A stretch of 64,000 nucleotides of DNA. It comes from Hymenobacter perfusus. GTDB lineage: Bacteria; Bacteroidota; Bacteroidia; Cytophagales; Hymenobacteraceae. The translations under genes and the position numbers were made by a program. This document shows, one piece after another, positions 1-7,820 of the stretch. Numbering within the stretch: the stretch's first letter is position 1; each line of letters opens with the position of its first letter. The stretch lies in NCBI RefSeq assembly GCF_003944765.1, contig NZ_RWIU01000003.1, positions 496,001-560,000 on the forward strand, in the 5' to 3' direction. Below the pieces are notes generated by a model. The model was not told the DNA's origin and searched no databases. It saw only the letters and a program-made list of their open reading frames with translations.

Positions 1-1
1 C

Positions 2-127
2 ATCGATTCCGCCCGCCTTATTGGCCTGCTCCGCCAGATTCAGCAGCAGCAGTCCGCCCGCCCCAACGCCGCCCTGGCCGCCCAACAGGTAACCGCCGCC
101 GTAGCCGAAATTGAAGCGGCAAAGTAG
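2..127 (+). CDS. C-terminal end of an unidentified protein (partial)
   Basis: An open frame enters from the left edge of the window and stops at a TAG ending at 127. The 41 visible residues are rich in Ala and Gln, including a run of four glutamines, and look helical. Too little is present to name a family. The gene converges on the minus-strand gene that ends at 144, leaving only 16 bp between the stops. It could also be a chance frame, because Ala/Gln-rich frames are common in GC-rich DNA. Confidence 0.45.
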   Translation: MDSARLIGLLRQIQQQQSARPNAALAAQQVTAAVAEIEAAK

Positions 128-143
128 CCGTTTACACAGGCAT

Positions 144-605
144 TCAGGGTCTTGAACGCATCAAAAGGCCAGTCTCCGGATGCACGTAAAACTCAGTTGA
201 TTCTTCAGTGACGGCCTGCCTCAGCCGTTCCAGGCTAATAAACCGTTGGGTACGTTTGTTCCAGATTTTTCCATCCAGGAGTTCTACCTGATCGGCCACG
301 TACCAGTGAATCATTTCCCGGTAGTGCAGCAGGCGCGTGGGAATCCGAGCGAGAATTTCTGCATGAACCACGTTCCAGTGCTGGCCCACCTGTCCGCGCA
401 GAAAGCGTCGGAGTAAATCGTAGTTGATTTTGCCATTGTAGAATTGGGATGGGCGTTGGAACGGCTCTTTTTGGGGTAGCTCCTCGAAAGAAGAAGGTTG
501 CTTCTCTCGGCGATGGTCGGCGTAGTCGCCACTAGCTACGTAGCGCCGTTTGCTGCCGGACGTCTTCATTCGGCTGATGAGCCAGCGTTTTGAGGCTTTT
601 TCCAT
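144..605 (-). CDS. Conserved hypothetical protein, 153 aa
   Basis: I do not recognise a named family. The N-terminal 60 residues are basic and low in hydrophobicity. The middle and C-terminal part is more ordered, with a stretch around KINYDLLRRFLRGQVGQHW that resembles uncharacterised proteins seen in Bacteroidetes and other phyla. There is no signal peptide or membrane segment, so it is probably cytoplasmic. The ATG at 605 is preferred over an in-frame TTG one codon upstream. Its start lies 3 bp past the stop of the Coq4-like gene, so the two are almost certainly co-transcribed and translationally coupled. Confidence 0.7.
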   Translation of the reverse strand: MEKASKRWLISRMKTSGSKRRYVASGDYADHRREKQPSSFEELPQKEPFQRPSQFYNGKINYDLLRRFLRGQVGQHWNVVHAEILARIPTRLLHYREMIHWYVADQVELLDGKIWNKRTQRFISLERLRQAVTEESTEFYVHPETGLLMRSRP

Positions 606-608
606 CAA

Positions 609-1316
609 TTAAGCCTGTGTTGTCTCAGTTTGAGGCGCGGTGTGCAAGGTCAGGCTGATCAGGCCTCCAACTACTAGGATAGCCCCCGCCACGAATGGAA
701 AGCCGGCGCCAACCAAATCCGCCACGTTGGCCGACCAGAGAAAGGGGAAGCAGAACAGCATAGCTGCTGCGCCAATAATCATAAGGCTGTAACTGCCCAG
801 GTAACTGATGCGACGGTGAAGAATAGCTGGTTTCATGGTGGGTTTGATTTCAGTATAGCGGCTGGAAAGTCGGGCCCGGAACCCAGTTAATGACTCGTGC
901 TGGCAGTGGTCAATTTCCAGGCTGGACAGGGAAATACACTGTCGGCCCGCCCGAAAATCTTGGAGAAATTTGCGCCACTGCCGGGGCAGCAGTAGTAAGC
1001 CGAAGAGGAAGATGGCAAAGCTGGGTAGCGTCCAGTTGCCATTGCCCAGCATGAAGGCCTGCAACCGGATTTCTCCCACCGGCTCCAACTCGTAATCCAG
1101 CACGACATGCTTTAAATCGTGGCTCTCGAAGCCCGGAATCAGCGTGAGGTTACGGGTTAGCAGGCAATCGGCCAATTCTTTGCCCACGGTTCCGGCGGGT
1201 AGTTGGCTTAGGGCTGCCACCTTGCGGTGATAGGGTGCCATGTCGTGGAATCGTTCTATTCCCCAGACGGATAGAAAGAAGGCTTGCCGGATAATCTGCT
1301 CTGCGAAAGAATACAT
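609..1316 (-). CDS. Coq4-like protein with C-terminal membrane segments
   Basis: The central region carries HDLKH followed 11 residues later by Glu, which matches the HDxxH-x11-E metal-binding signature of the Coq4 family. In ubiquinone-producing organisms Coq4 organises the CoQ biosynthetic complex and has been linked to head-group decarboxylation and hydroxylation. After the motif comes a hydrophobic stretch (about residues 98-110), and near the C-terminus are two further membrane segments (about residues 175-220) that classical Coq4 lacks. Bacteroidetes generally use menaquinone, so a CoQ role is doubtful; quinone or lipid binding is only an inference. It is first in a two-gene minus-strand unit with the hypothetical protein ending at 144. 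The ATG at 1316 is the start. Confidence 0.7.
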   Translation of the reverse strand: MYSFAEQIIRQAFFLSVWGIERFHDMAPYHRKVAALSQLPAGTVGKELADCLLTRNLTLIPGFESHDLKHVVLDYELEPVGEIRLQAFMLGNGNWTLPSFAIFLFGLLLLPRQWRKFLQDFRAGRQCISLSSLEIDHCQHESLTGFRARLSSRYTEIKPTMKPAILHRRISYLGSYSLMIIGAAAMLFCFPFLWSANVADLVGAGFPFVAGAILVVGGLISLTLHTAPQTETTQA

Positions 1317-1485
1317 TATGCTCTATGATAAGAAGACGTTACCCAGCGGAACGTAGCCAGATACGATGACTTACTCGCGAAAGTAGCCGGTTCTGCTGGT
1401 TGGGATTTGACTGGTTTTTGGGTGAAGTACGCTGCATGCAGGCAAACCCACAACCGGCCGGGCCAACTCTGCGCGCCGAAGCGCG

Positions 1486-1493
1486 TACCTTTG
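1486..1493 (+). promoter_or_regulatory. Putative Bacteroidetes -7 element for the GH63-like gene
   Basis: TACCTTTG matches the Bacteroidetes -7 consensus TAnnTTTG and lies 25 bp before the ATG at 1519. No TTTG is seen at the expected -33 spacing, so only half of the promoter is supported. Confidence 0.45.
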
Positions 1494-1518
1494 CGCTGGG
1501 AAGATTACGCCCGACGGT

Positions 1519-4209
1519 ATGACGCAGGAACAACTACGCTTAGCCCAACACCAGACTGGTGCGGCCCTCTGGAAGAAATTTGGCCCTTACCTCACCGAGC
1601 GGCAGTGGGGTACGGTGCGCGAGGATTATAGCCCCGACGGCAACGCCTGGAATTACCTCACCCACGACATGGCCCGCAGCGTGGCCTACCGCTGGGGCGA
1701 GGAAGGCCTCGGCGGCCTCTCCGACGACCAGCAGCACCTATGCCTGGCCGTGGGCCTCTGGAACGGGCAGGATGAGCTGCTGAAGGAGCGGCTGTTCGGT
1801 CTTACCAACGGCGAGGGCAACCACGGCGAGGACGTGAAGGAGCAGTACTACTACCTCGACAGCACCCCCTCGCACTCCTACATGAAGATGCTCTACAAGT
1901 ATCCGCAGCAGGAGTTTCCGTACGAGGAGCTGCGCCGGGAAAATGCCGACCGTACCCGCCAGGAGCCCGAATTTGAGCTGCTGGACACCGGCATCTTCGC
2001 CGAAAACCGCTACTTCGATGTGTTCATCGAGTACGCCAAAGCCGGCCCCGATGATATTCTGCTCCAGATAACGGCCCACAACCGGGGTCCGGAGGCCGCC
2101 CCGCTGCACGTACTGCCGCAACTCTGGTTCCGGAACACCTGGGCCTGGGGCTACGAAAGCAAGTCGGCGGTGCCGCTGCTGCGTGCTACCGGCCCGGCCA
2201 CGGCCCAGGCCGAGCACCCGGCCCTGGGCCGCTACCACATCTACTCAGATCAGCCCGCCGCGCTGCTGTTCTGCGACAACGATACCAACTACCACCGCAC
2301 CGGCGGCCCGTCGGGCACGGCCAAAAACGGCCGCTATTTCAAGGACGGCATCAATGATTACCTGGTAGAAGGCGACTACACGGCCGTGAACCCCAACCGC
2401 CAGGGCACCAAGATGGCCGCCCACCACAGCCTGGAAATCGGGCCGGGGGAGTCGCGGGTGGTGCGGTTCCGGCTGAGCCCCCAGGAATTGGCCGCGCCGT
2501 TTGCCGATTTTGACACGATTGTAGCCGAGCGGCTACGTGAGGCCGACGACTTCTATAGCTGCATGCAGGAGGAAGTGGCCGGTAATGCCGATGCCCGCAA
2601 TATTCAGCGGCAGGCCTTCGCCGGCATGCTCTGGAGCAAGCAGTTTTATTACTACGATGTCACGCAGTGGCTCGATGGCGACCCGGCTTTGCCCCGCCTG
2701 CCGGCCCGCCGGCGCAAAGGCCGCAACAGCAACTGGCGGCACCTGCACAACCAAGACATCATCTCAATGCCGGACAAGTGGGAATACCCGTGGTATGCGG
2801 CCTGGGACCTGGCGTTTCACTGTATCCCGCTGGCGATGGTGGACGCCGACTTTGCCAAAAACCAGCTTCGGCTGCTGTGCCGCGACTGGTACCTGCACCC
2901 GAGCGGGCAGTTGCCGGCCTACGAGTGGAACCTGAACGACGTGAACCCGCCCGTGCATGCCTGGGCTACTTGGCGGGTATATCAGATGGACAAAAAGCTC
3001 CACGACGGCGAGGGCGATACTGCCTTTCTGGAAGCGGTTTTTCATAAGCTGACGCTGAACTTTACCTGGTGGGTTAATCGGAAAGACAAGAGCGAGCGGA
3101 ATATCTTCGAGGGCGGCTTCCTGGGACTGGATAACATCGGCGTGTTCGATAGGAGCGCGCCGCTGCCCACCGGCGGCTACATCGAGCAGAGCGACGGTAC
3201 GAGCTGGATGGCCATGTTCGCCCTGAACATGATGCGCATGGCCATGGAGCTGGCCCGCACCAACCCCGTGTACCAGGAAATTGCCGGCAAATTCTTCGAG
3301 CACTTCCTCTACATTGCTGACGCCATGACGCGCGGCGGCGACGGCCAGTTCAACCTCTGGGACGAGGAAGACCAGTTCTACTACGACGTGCTGCACACCC
3401 CCGACGACGCCCGCACCAAGCTGCGCGTGCGCTCCATCGTGGGCCTGATTCCGCTTTTCGCCGTGGAAGTCATTGATGAGGAACTGCTCAGCTCCCTGCC
3501 CGAATTCACGGAACGGGCACGCTGGCTGATTGAGAACCGTCCGCACCTGGCCCAGCTGGTAGCCCGCTGGCAGGAGCAGGGCAAAGGAGCCCGTCACCTG
3601 CTGAGCCTGCTGCGCCGCAGCCGCCTGCGCAACCTGCTCAAGCGCATGCTCGATGAGCGGGAGTTCCTGTCCGATTTCGGCATCCGGGCCATGTCGCGCT
3701 ACCACTTGGAAAACCCCTACGTGTACAGCACCCCCGACACGGATTTTACGGTGCAATACGTGCCCGGCGAGGCCGAAAGCAGCATGTTCGGGGGCAACAG
3801 CAATTGGCGCGGCCCCATCTGGTTTCCCATCAACTACCTCATTATTGAGTCACTGCAACGCTTCCACGCTTACTACGGCGACGCGTTTCAGGTGGAATAT
3901 CCCACGGGCTCGGGCCGGCAGCACACGCTCCAGGAAATTGCCGATGCCTTGTCGGGCCGCCTCACCAAGCTGTTTCTCAAGGACGAGAATGGCCGCCGCC
4001 CGGCCTTCGCCAACGACGAGCTGATGCAGACCGACCCGCACTTTAAAGATTACCTCCTGTTCCACGAATACTTCCACGGCGACAATGGCCGGGGCCTGGG
4101 TGCCAGCCACCAAACCGGCTGGACGGGCCTGATTGTGCGCCTGCTGCGCCACCGTGAGCCTGAAGCAGTAGCGGCTAATTGGGTTGCGGGCTCAGCCACG
4201 GAAGAGTAA
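1519..4209 (+). CDS. GH63-type (MGH1-like) glucosidase, 896 aa
   Basis: This is a large soluble protein without a signal peptide. Its N-terminal half is typical of bacterial mannosyl-oligosaccharide-glucosidase-like enzymes (conserved blocks around [18 protein letters not shown] and [15 protein letters not shown]). The C-terminal half is rich in aromatic blocks ([28 protein letters not shown]) that form the (alpha/alpha)6 barrel of this clan. Members hydrolyse alpha-glucosides; the bacterial substrate is unknown. With no export signal it probably works on an internal glucan or oligosaccharide. The length of about 900 residues fits the bacterial group. The ATG at 1519 follows a -7 promoter box by 25 bp. 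Its last 35 bp overlap a small convergent gene. Confidence 0.88.
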   Translation: MTQEQLRLAQHQTGAALWKKFGPYLTERQWGTVREDYSPDGNAWNYLTHDMARSVAYRWGEEGLGGLSDDQQHLCLAVGLWNGQDELLKERLFGLTNGEGNHGEDVKEQYYYLDSTPSHSYMKMLYKYPQQEFPYEELRRENADRTRQEPEFELLDTGIFAENRYFDVFIEYAKAGPDDILLQITAHNRGPEAAPLHVLPQLWFRNTWAWGYESKSAVPLLRATGPATAQAEHPALGRYHIYSDQPAALLFCDNDTNYHRTGGPSGTAKNGRYFKDGINDYLVEGDYTAVNPNRQGTKMAAHHSLEIGPGESRVVRFRLSPQELAAPFADFDTIVAERLREADDFYSCMQEEVAGNADARNIQRQAFAGMLWSKQFYYYDVTQWLDGDPALPRLPARRRKGRNSNWRHLHNQDIISMPDKWEYPWYAAWDLAFHCIPLAMVDADFAKNQLRLLCRDWYLHPSGQLPAYEWNLNDVNPPVHAWATWRVYQMDKKLHDGEGDTAFLEAVFHKLTLNFTWWVNRKDKSERNIFEGGFLGLDNIGVFDRSAPLPTGGYIEQSDGTSWMAMFALNMMRMAMELARTNPVYQEIAGKFFEHFLYIADAMTRGGDGQFNLWDEEDQFYYDVLHTPDDARTKLRVRSIVGLIPLFAVEVIDEELLSSLPEFTERARWLIENRPHLAQLVARWQEQGKGARHLLSLLRRSRLRNLLKRMLDEREFLSDFGIRAMSRYHLENPYVYSTPDTDFTVQYVPGEAESSMFGGNSNWRGPIWFPINYLIIESLQRFHAYYGDAFQVEYPTGSGRQHTLQEIADALSGRLTKLFLKDENGRRPAFANDELMQTDPHFKDYLLFHEYFHGDNGRGLGASHQTGWTGLIVRLLRHREPEAVAANWVAGSATEE

Positions 4210-4414
4210 GCGCCTGCTCCACCGACCCCCGAAACACCAGCCGGCCCGTCCGTAATGGGCCGGCGTACACTTCCACTTCGGCGGCTCCGGCCGGTACAAA
4301 TACCCGAACTACCTCCGCCTCCCGGGGCCGCACGTAGGTAGTGCCAAGCTGGTGCGGCTCCACGGAACCGGATATTTCAAAGAAGCCTGCGTTAGTAAGC
4401 TGTAAATCAAGCAT
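4175..4414 (-). CDS. Small hypothetical beta-rich protein, 79 aa
   Basis: From the ATG at 4414 the product begins MLDLQLTNAGFFEISGSVEP and is predicted to be beta-rich, with alternating hydrophobic residues and no membrane segment. No family is recognised. It overlaps the 3' end of the GH63-like gene tail to tail by 35 bp. The composition looks protein-like rather than a simple antisense shadow, since most of it lies outside the other gene, but this is modest support. Confidence 0.5.
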   Translation of the reverse strand: MLDLQLTNAGFFEISGSVEPHQLGTTYVRPREAEVVRVFVPAGAAEVEVYAGPLRTGRLVFRGSVEQALTLPWLSPQPN

Positions 4415-4662
4415 GTGGTGAGTAAAGGGTGTTCGTCGATACAAAGCCGGATACAGCTATATATAGTTCCAATGGTTCTGTTTTTTCGGCAATTATATAT
4501 GTGTTTAGTGCTGTTGTGGTTGAGCTTATAGTACAGCTGCTTGGGCTACCTAACAGTCGAAAAAAGCACAAGCCGGGCACCCATAGCTGCTATTGTGCCG
4601 ATGACCCGGCGACTTGACGCCGTCAGGTAAGAATCAGTATCCAGAGCGTGTATGGACAAAAT

Positions 4663-4709
4663 ACAAAACGGCAACGGCCGGGCACATTGCCCGGCCGTTG
4701 CCGTTTTGT
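4663..4709. terminator. Bidirectional terminator-like hairpin
   Basis: A 21-bp perfect inverted repeat (4663-4683 and 4689-4709) with a 5-base loop is flanked by A- and T-rich ends. It sits just downstream of the ankyrin gene on the minus strand. The rest of the interval 4415-4722 is somewhat AT-rich and holds no supported gene. Confidence 0.75.
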
Positions 4710-4722
4710 GAATAGAGAAAGT

Positions 4723-5175
4723 TTATTTCAGCTTACTCTGGATGTATTTCACTACCTCAGCACTGCCGCCTTCTTTGGCCGTTGCCAGTACGTCTTTGCC
4801 ATCCTTATCCTTGGCTTTGGGATTGGCCCCGTTACTGAGCAGAAACTGCGTTACCTCCAGGCTGCCCTGGGCGGCGGCGGCCATGAGCGGCGTCACGCCA
4901 AAGGAATCGGGCTTATCTACCTGGGCTTTGTTCTTGAGCAACGCCTGCACGACTTCCAGATGGCCATTGCCGGCCGCAATAACCAGAAATGTGGTAGGGA
5001 AGCCCGGCATCATTTCCACCGGAGCGTTGGCATCGGCCCCGGCAGCCAGGAGCTTTTCCACATCGGCCGGCTGGTTTTTCATCACGGCCGCGTACACTTT
5101 TTGCGTGGGCGTCTGGGCCAGCAGGCAAGAGAAAGTAGACAGGAATAGCGCAAAAACGAGAAGAAGTTTTTTCAT
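4723..5175 (-). CDS. Secreted ankyrin-repeat protein, 150 aa
   Basis: An N-terminal signal peptide (MKKLLLVFALFLSTFSCLLA, likely cut after AQ) precedes four ankyrin repeats. These are recognised by helix-turn-helix units with the patterns VEKLLAAGADANAP, GHLEVVQALLKNKAQVD, PLMAAAAQGSLEVTQFLL and AEVVKYIQ. Ankyrin repeats mediate protein binding; small periplasmic versions are common near catalases and transporters, but the partner here is unknown. The ATG at 5175 was chosen because it opens the signal peptide; the frame is open far upstream. A TATATTTG -7 box lies 35 bp before the start. Confidence 0.88.
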   Translation of the reverse strand: MKKLLLVFALFLSTFSCLLAQTPTQKVYAAVMKNQPADVEKLLAAGADANAPVEMMPGFPTTFLVIAAGNGHLEVVQALLKNKAQVDKPDSFGVTPLMAAAAQGSLEVTQFLLSNGANPKAKDKDGKDVLATAKEGGSAEVVKYIQSKLK

Positions 5176-5210
5176 GACGGGAAATGCGGCCGACGGGTGG
5201 GAACCAAAGT

Positions 5211-5218
5211 CAAATATA
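5211..5218 (-). promoter_or_regulatory. Putative -7 element of the ankyrin gene
   Basis: On the minus strand this reads TATATTTG, an exact match to TAnnTTTG, 35 bp before the ankyrin start. No clear -33 TTTG is seen at the right spacing. Confidence 0.4.
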
Positions 5219-5240
5219 GGTTCCGGTTGCCGGAATATCC

Positions 5241-6305
5241 CTATCCGGCAACGGGGCCGGCCGGCGCGGCCGACTCCGGTTGCTGGCCCATCTGCCGGGC
5301 CATCATACTGGCCAGAATGATTTGCAAAGCATGATACAGCATGAGCGGCAGCAGCAGCAGCCCCGTGCCGGCCATACCCGGGAAGAGCAGGCTGGCCATC
5401 ACGCTGCCGTGTACCAACGACTTTTTGGAGCCGCAGAACAGGGCCGTAATCCGGTCCTCGCGGGAGAAGCCCAGCAGCCGGCTCAGCCCCCACACCACCC
5501 CGAAAATAGCCAGGTAAAGCCCCACCATTCCCAGGCCCAGCAGGGCCACATCGGCGGGGGCGTAGCTGCGGAAAATACCCTCGGCAAACGACTCGCAAAA
5601 GGCGGTAAACACAATCAGCAGAATCACCACTTGGTCGGAGACGCGCAGGCGGCCCTTGTGGCGCTCGGCAAACGCCCCGAAGCGGCGGTTGAGCAGCACG
5701 CCTGCCACCACCGGCAGAATCACCTGCCAAGTCAGGCTCAGGGCCAGGCCCCAAAGATGGCCGCCATCGGCAGAGGTGTGCAGAAACAGGCTGGTCCAGA
5801 GCGGCGTCAGCACAATGCCCAGCAGGCTGCTGATGCTGGCGTTGAAGATGGCCGCCGGCAGGTTGCCCCGGGCAATGCTCACCATCACCACCGACGTGGA
5901 AACCGTGCTGGGCAGCGTGCATAAAAAGAAAATGCTCTGCCACAGCTGCACCCCTTTCTGCCCCTCAAACAACGGCCGAAACAGCAGGGCCAGCACCGGA
6001 AACGCCACGAACGTAATCAGCTGCACCACTACGTGCAGCCGCCAGTTGCGCAGGCCGGCCTTCATCTTGTCAAGGCTCAAACGCAGTCCGTAGAAGAAAA
6101 AAATCAGGGCCACGCCGGCCGTGGTAAGGGTTTTCCAGGGAATCGGGCTGCTTTTGCTGCCGAAACCGGGGAACAGGTACGCCAGTGCTACCGCGCCCAC
6201 CAGACCCAGCAGAAACCAATCGAGCAGACCGGCCCGCCGCAGCAGGGCAACCAAGCGGTTTTCGGTGGGTGGCACGGGAGCAGGAGAAGAAGCAGTTTGG
6301 AGCAT
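5241..6305 (-). CDS. Bile acid:sodium symporter (BASS/SBF-like) family transporter, 354 aa
   Basis: A polytopic membrane protein with about ten hydrophobic segments. The blocks GVALIFFFYGLRLSLDKMK, CTLPSTVSTSVVMVSIARGN and FCGSKKSLVHGSVMASLLFP are hallmarks of the SBF-like branch (YfeH type) of the bile acid:sodium symporter superfamily. Members couple Na+ to uptake of organic anions or similar solutes; the substrate cannot be told from sequence. The ATG at 6305 gives a short cytosolic leader (MLQTASSPAPVPP) before the first membrane segment; the frame continues open upstream without a convincing start. A terminator separates it from the PepSY gene upstream, so it is probably its own transcription unit. 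Confidence 0.85.
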   Translation of the reverse strand: MLQTASSPAPVPPTENRLVALLRRAGLLDWFLLGLVGAVALAYLFPGFGSKSSPIPWKTLTTAGVALIFFFYGLRLSLDKMKAGLRNWRLHVVVQLITFVAFPVLALLFRPLFEGQKGVQLWQSIFFLCTLPSTVSTSVVMVSIARGNLPAAIFNASISSLLGIVLTPLWTSLFLHTSADGGHLWGLALSLTWQVILPVVAGVLLNRRFGAFAERHKGRLRVSDQVVILLIVFTAFCESFAEGIFRSYAPADVALLGLGMVGLYLAIFGVVWGLSRLLGFSREDRITALFCGSKKSLVHGSVMASLLFPGMAGTGLLLLPLMLYHALQIILASMMARQMGQQPESAAPAGPVAG

Positions 6306-6312
6306 ATCGGGG

Positions 6313-6349
6313 CAAAATAAAAGCGTCGGGCTAACAAGTAGCCCGACGC
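6313..6349 (-). terminator. Intrinsic terminator after the PepSY gene
   Basis: An 11-bp stem (6323-6333 with 6339-6349) and 5-base loop are followed on the minus strand by TTTTATTTT. It lies between the PepSY-protein gene and the BASS transporter. Confidence 0.8.
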
Positions 6350-6398
6350 CTGAGAAACGTACGGCAGCGGCGGCCGGAAGGTTAAACACCGCGCGGGG

Positions 6399-7709
6399 TT
6401 AGGCCACCGCTACGCGCCGTTTCTGTTTGCGGCCCTTTTTCAGCCGGTTCAGCCACATAATAACGCCGGTAATGGGGAAGGTAAAGCCCAGCAGGCATAC
6501 CACTAGGCTAAAGATTTTGGAAGGCCAGCCGAAAATAGCCCCAGTATGCACCGGCTTGAACAGGCCGCGTACGCGCTGTCCCAGGTTGCGCTGCTCGTAG
6601 GTTTGGGTGCGCAATACCTGGCCGCTATACTGGTCGAGGTACACTTCGTCGGTGGCGTTTTCGTAGGTGGCATCGGGCCGCAGAGTGGCCACTTTAATAC
6701 TGGCGGTAGGCTCTTTGGGAAGTTGCAACGTGTAATATACGGCCGTGGGAGCCAGTTGCCGGGCACGGGCCAGGGCCGCGTCGGCGGTCAGGCTTTGGGG
6801 CGCGGCCGGCGCGGCGGCAACCTCCGGAGCAGTGGCAACCGGCGCGGCCGATATAGGTGGCTCGGGGCGCTCCATGGGCGAGTTGGTAACGGCGTAAATA
6901 CCCTTGTTGAACCACTCAAACGACCACGCCAGCCCCGTAAAGGCAAACACGAACAGGAACAGGGCCGAGTAAAAACCCAGCACAATGTGCAAATCGTGGT
7001 TGAGGCGTTTCCAGCCGCCGCTCCACTTCACCTGGAGGCGCTGCTTCACGGCTTTGCGCGTGGCCGGCCACCACAGCACAATGCCCGTCCCGATGATGAA
7101 CAGGAACATAACGGTGCTCACGCCCACCACGAGCTTGCCGATGGCACCGCCCACCATGCCCCGGTGCAGGACCATCATGGTGAAAAACACGGTTTCCCGG
7201 TAGTTCAGCTCCCCGGTGACGGCGGCCGTGTAGGGGTTCACGAAAACGGTTGGTCCCCGGCCACCTTCGCCGCCACCCTTACCGCCTTTCTCACCTTTGC
7301 CACTCTCTCCCTTACCGCCTTTGCCTTCGGTGCCTCTCTCGCCCCGGTTTTCGCCGCGTGGACTTTCGGGGCGGGCCTCTGCGCGGGCTTCGCCGGGCTT
7401 GCCGCCTTTTTCGCCGCCGGGGCCGCCGGGCGCGCCGGCCAGGCTGAACTCCACGGTGCGGGCCGGGTCGGCGTACACTTTCACGCCCGTGATTTTGGCG
7501 TCGGCTTTGTAGGCTTTTACGGCCTCCTGGAGGCGGGCCAGGGGCAGGGCGGCCGTGGCGGCGGGCTGCACGAAGTACCGCTCGGGGTGCCAGGCTTGTT
7601 CCAGCTCTTTCTCGAATACCAGCACGCCTCCGGTCAGGCACACCACGGCAATAATCAGCCCCGAAACCAGGCTGAGGTAGAGGTGAATGTTGCGGAAAAA
7701 GACTTTCAT
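6399..7709 (-). CDS. PepSY-associated membrane protein, 436 aa, with Gly/Glu/Lys-rich insertion
   Basis: An N-terminal membrane helix is followed by a periplasmic PepSY domain, further membrane helices (about residues 190-215 and 240-265), a second PepSY-like region and a C-terminal helix. This is the architecture of 'iron-regulated membrane proteins', often found with siderophore receptors and proposed to reduce ferric-siderophores at the inner membrane. Here it lies directly downstream of a TonB-dependent siderophore receptor on the same strand, 111 bp away, which supports that role. Unusual is a stretch of about 60 residues (roughly 98-155) made almost only of Gly, Glu, Lys, Arg, Pro, Ser and Ala, inserted between the first PepSY strands and PTVFVNPYTAAVTGELNYRE. 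A terminator follows the gene. Confidence 0.85.
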   Translation of the reverse strand: MKVFFRNIHLYLSLVSGLIIAVVCLTGGVLVFEKELEQAWHPERYFVQPAATAALPLARLQEAVKAYKADAKITGVKVYADPARTVEFSLAGAPGGPGGEKGGKPGEARAEARPESPRGENRGERGTEGKGGKGESGKGEKGGKGGGEGGRGPTVFVNPYTAAVTGELNYRETVFFTMMVLHRGMVGGAIGKLVVGVSTVMFLFIIGTGIVLWWPATRKAVKQRLQVKWSGGWKRLNHDLHIVLGFYSALFLFVFAFTGLAWSFEWFNKGIYAVTNSPMERPEPPISAAPVATAPEVAAAPAAPQSLTADAALARARQLAPTAVYYTLQLPKEPTASIKVATLRPDATYENATDEVYLDQYSGQVLRTQTYEQRNLGQRVRGLFKPVHTGAIFGWPSKIFSLVVCLLGFTFPITGVIMWLNRLKKGRKQKRRVAVA

Positions 7710-7790
7710 AACTCAGAAAAACACGGGTCGGACAATCGGGTGAAAACCCGGAAGGTCACTGGTTGCAGCCAGCAGCCTCCGGGCTTTCGT

Positions 7791-7815
7791 CACTCACTCA
7801 CTCACTCACTCACTC
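7791..7815. repeat. CACT tetranucleotide microsatellite, six units
   Basis: Six perfect CACT units plus one base lie between the TonB-receptor stop (7821) and the PepSY gene start (7709). Such tracts slip easily, but this one is outside both coding regions. Confidence 0.9.
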
Positions 7816-7820
7816 GTTTT

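Noticed and set aside
4429..4617. Short plus-strand frame in the gap after the GH63-like gene
   Set aside because: Sixty-two codons with mixed composition, no initiation signal and no conserved feature; it may be chance in a slightly AT-rich gap.
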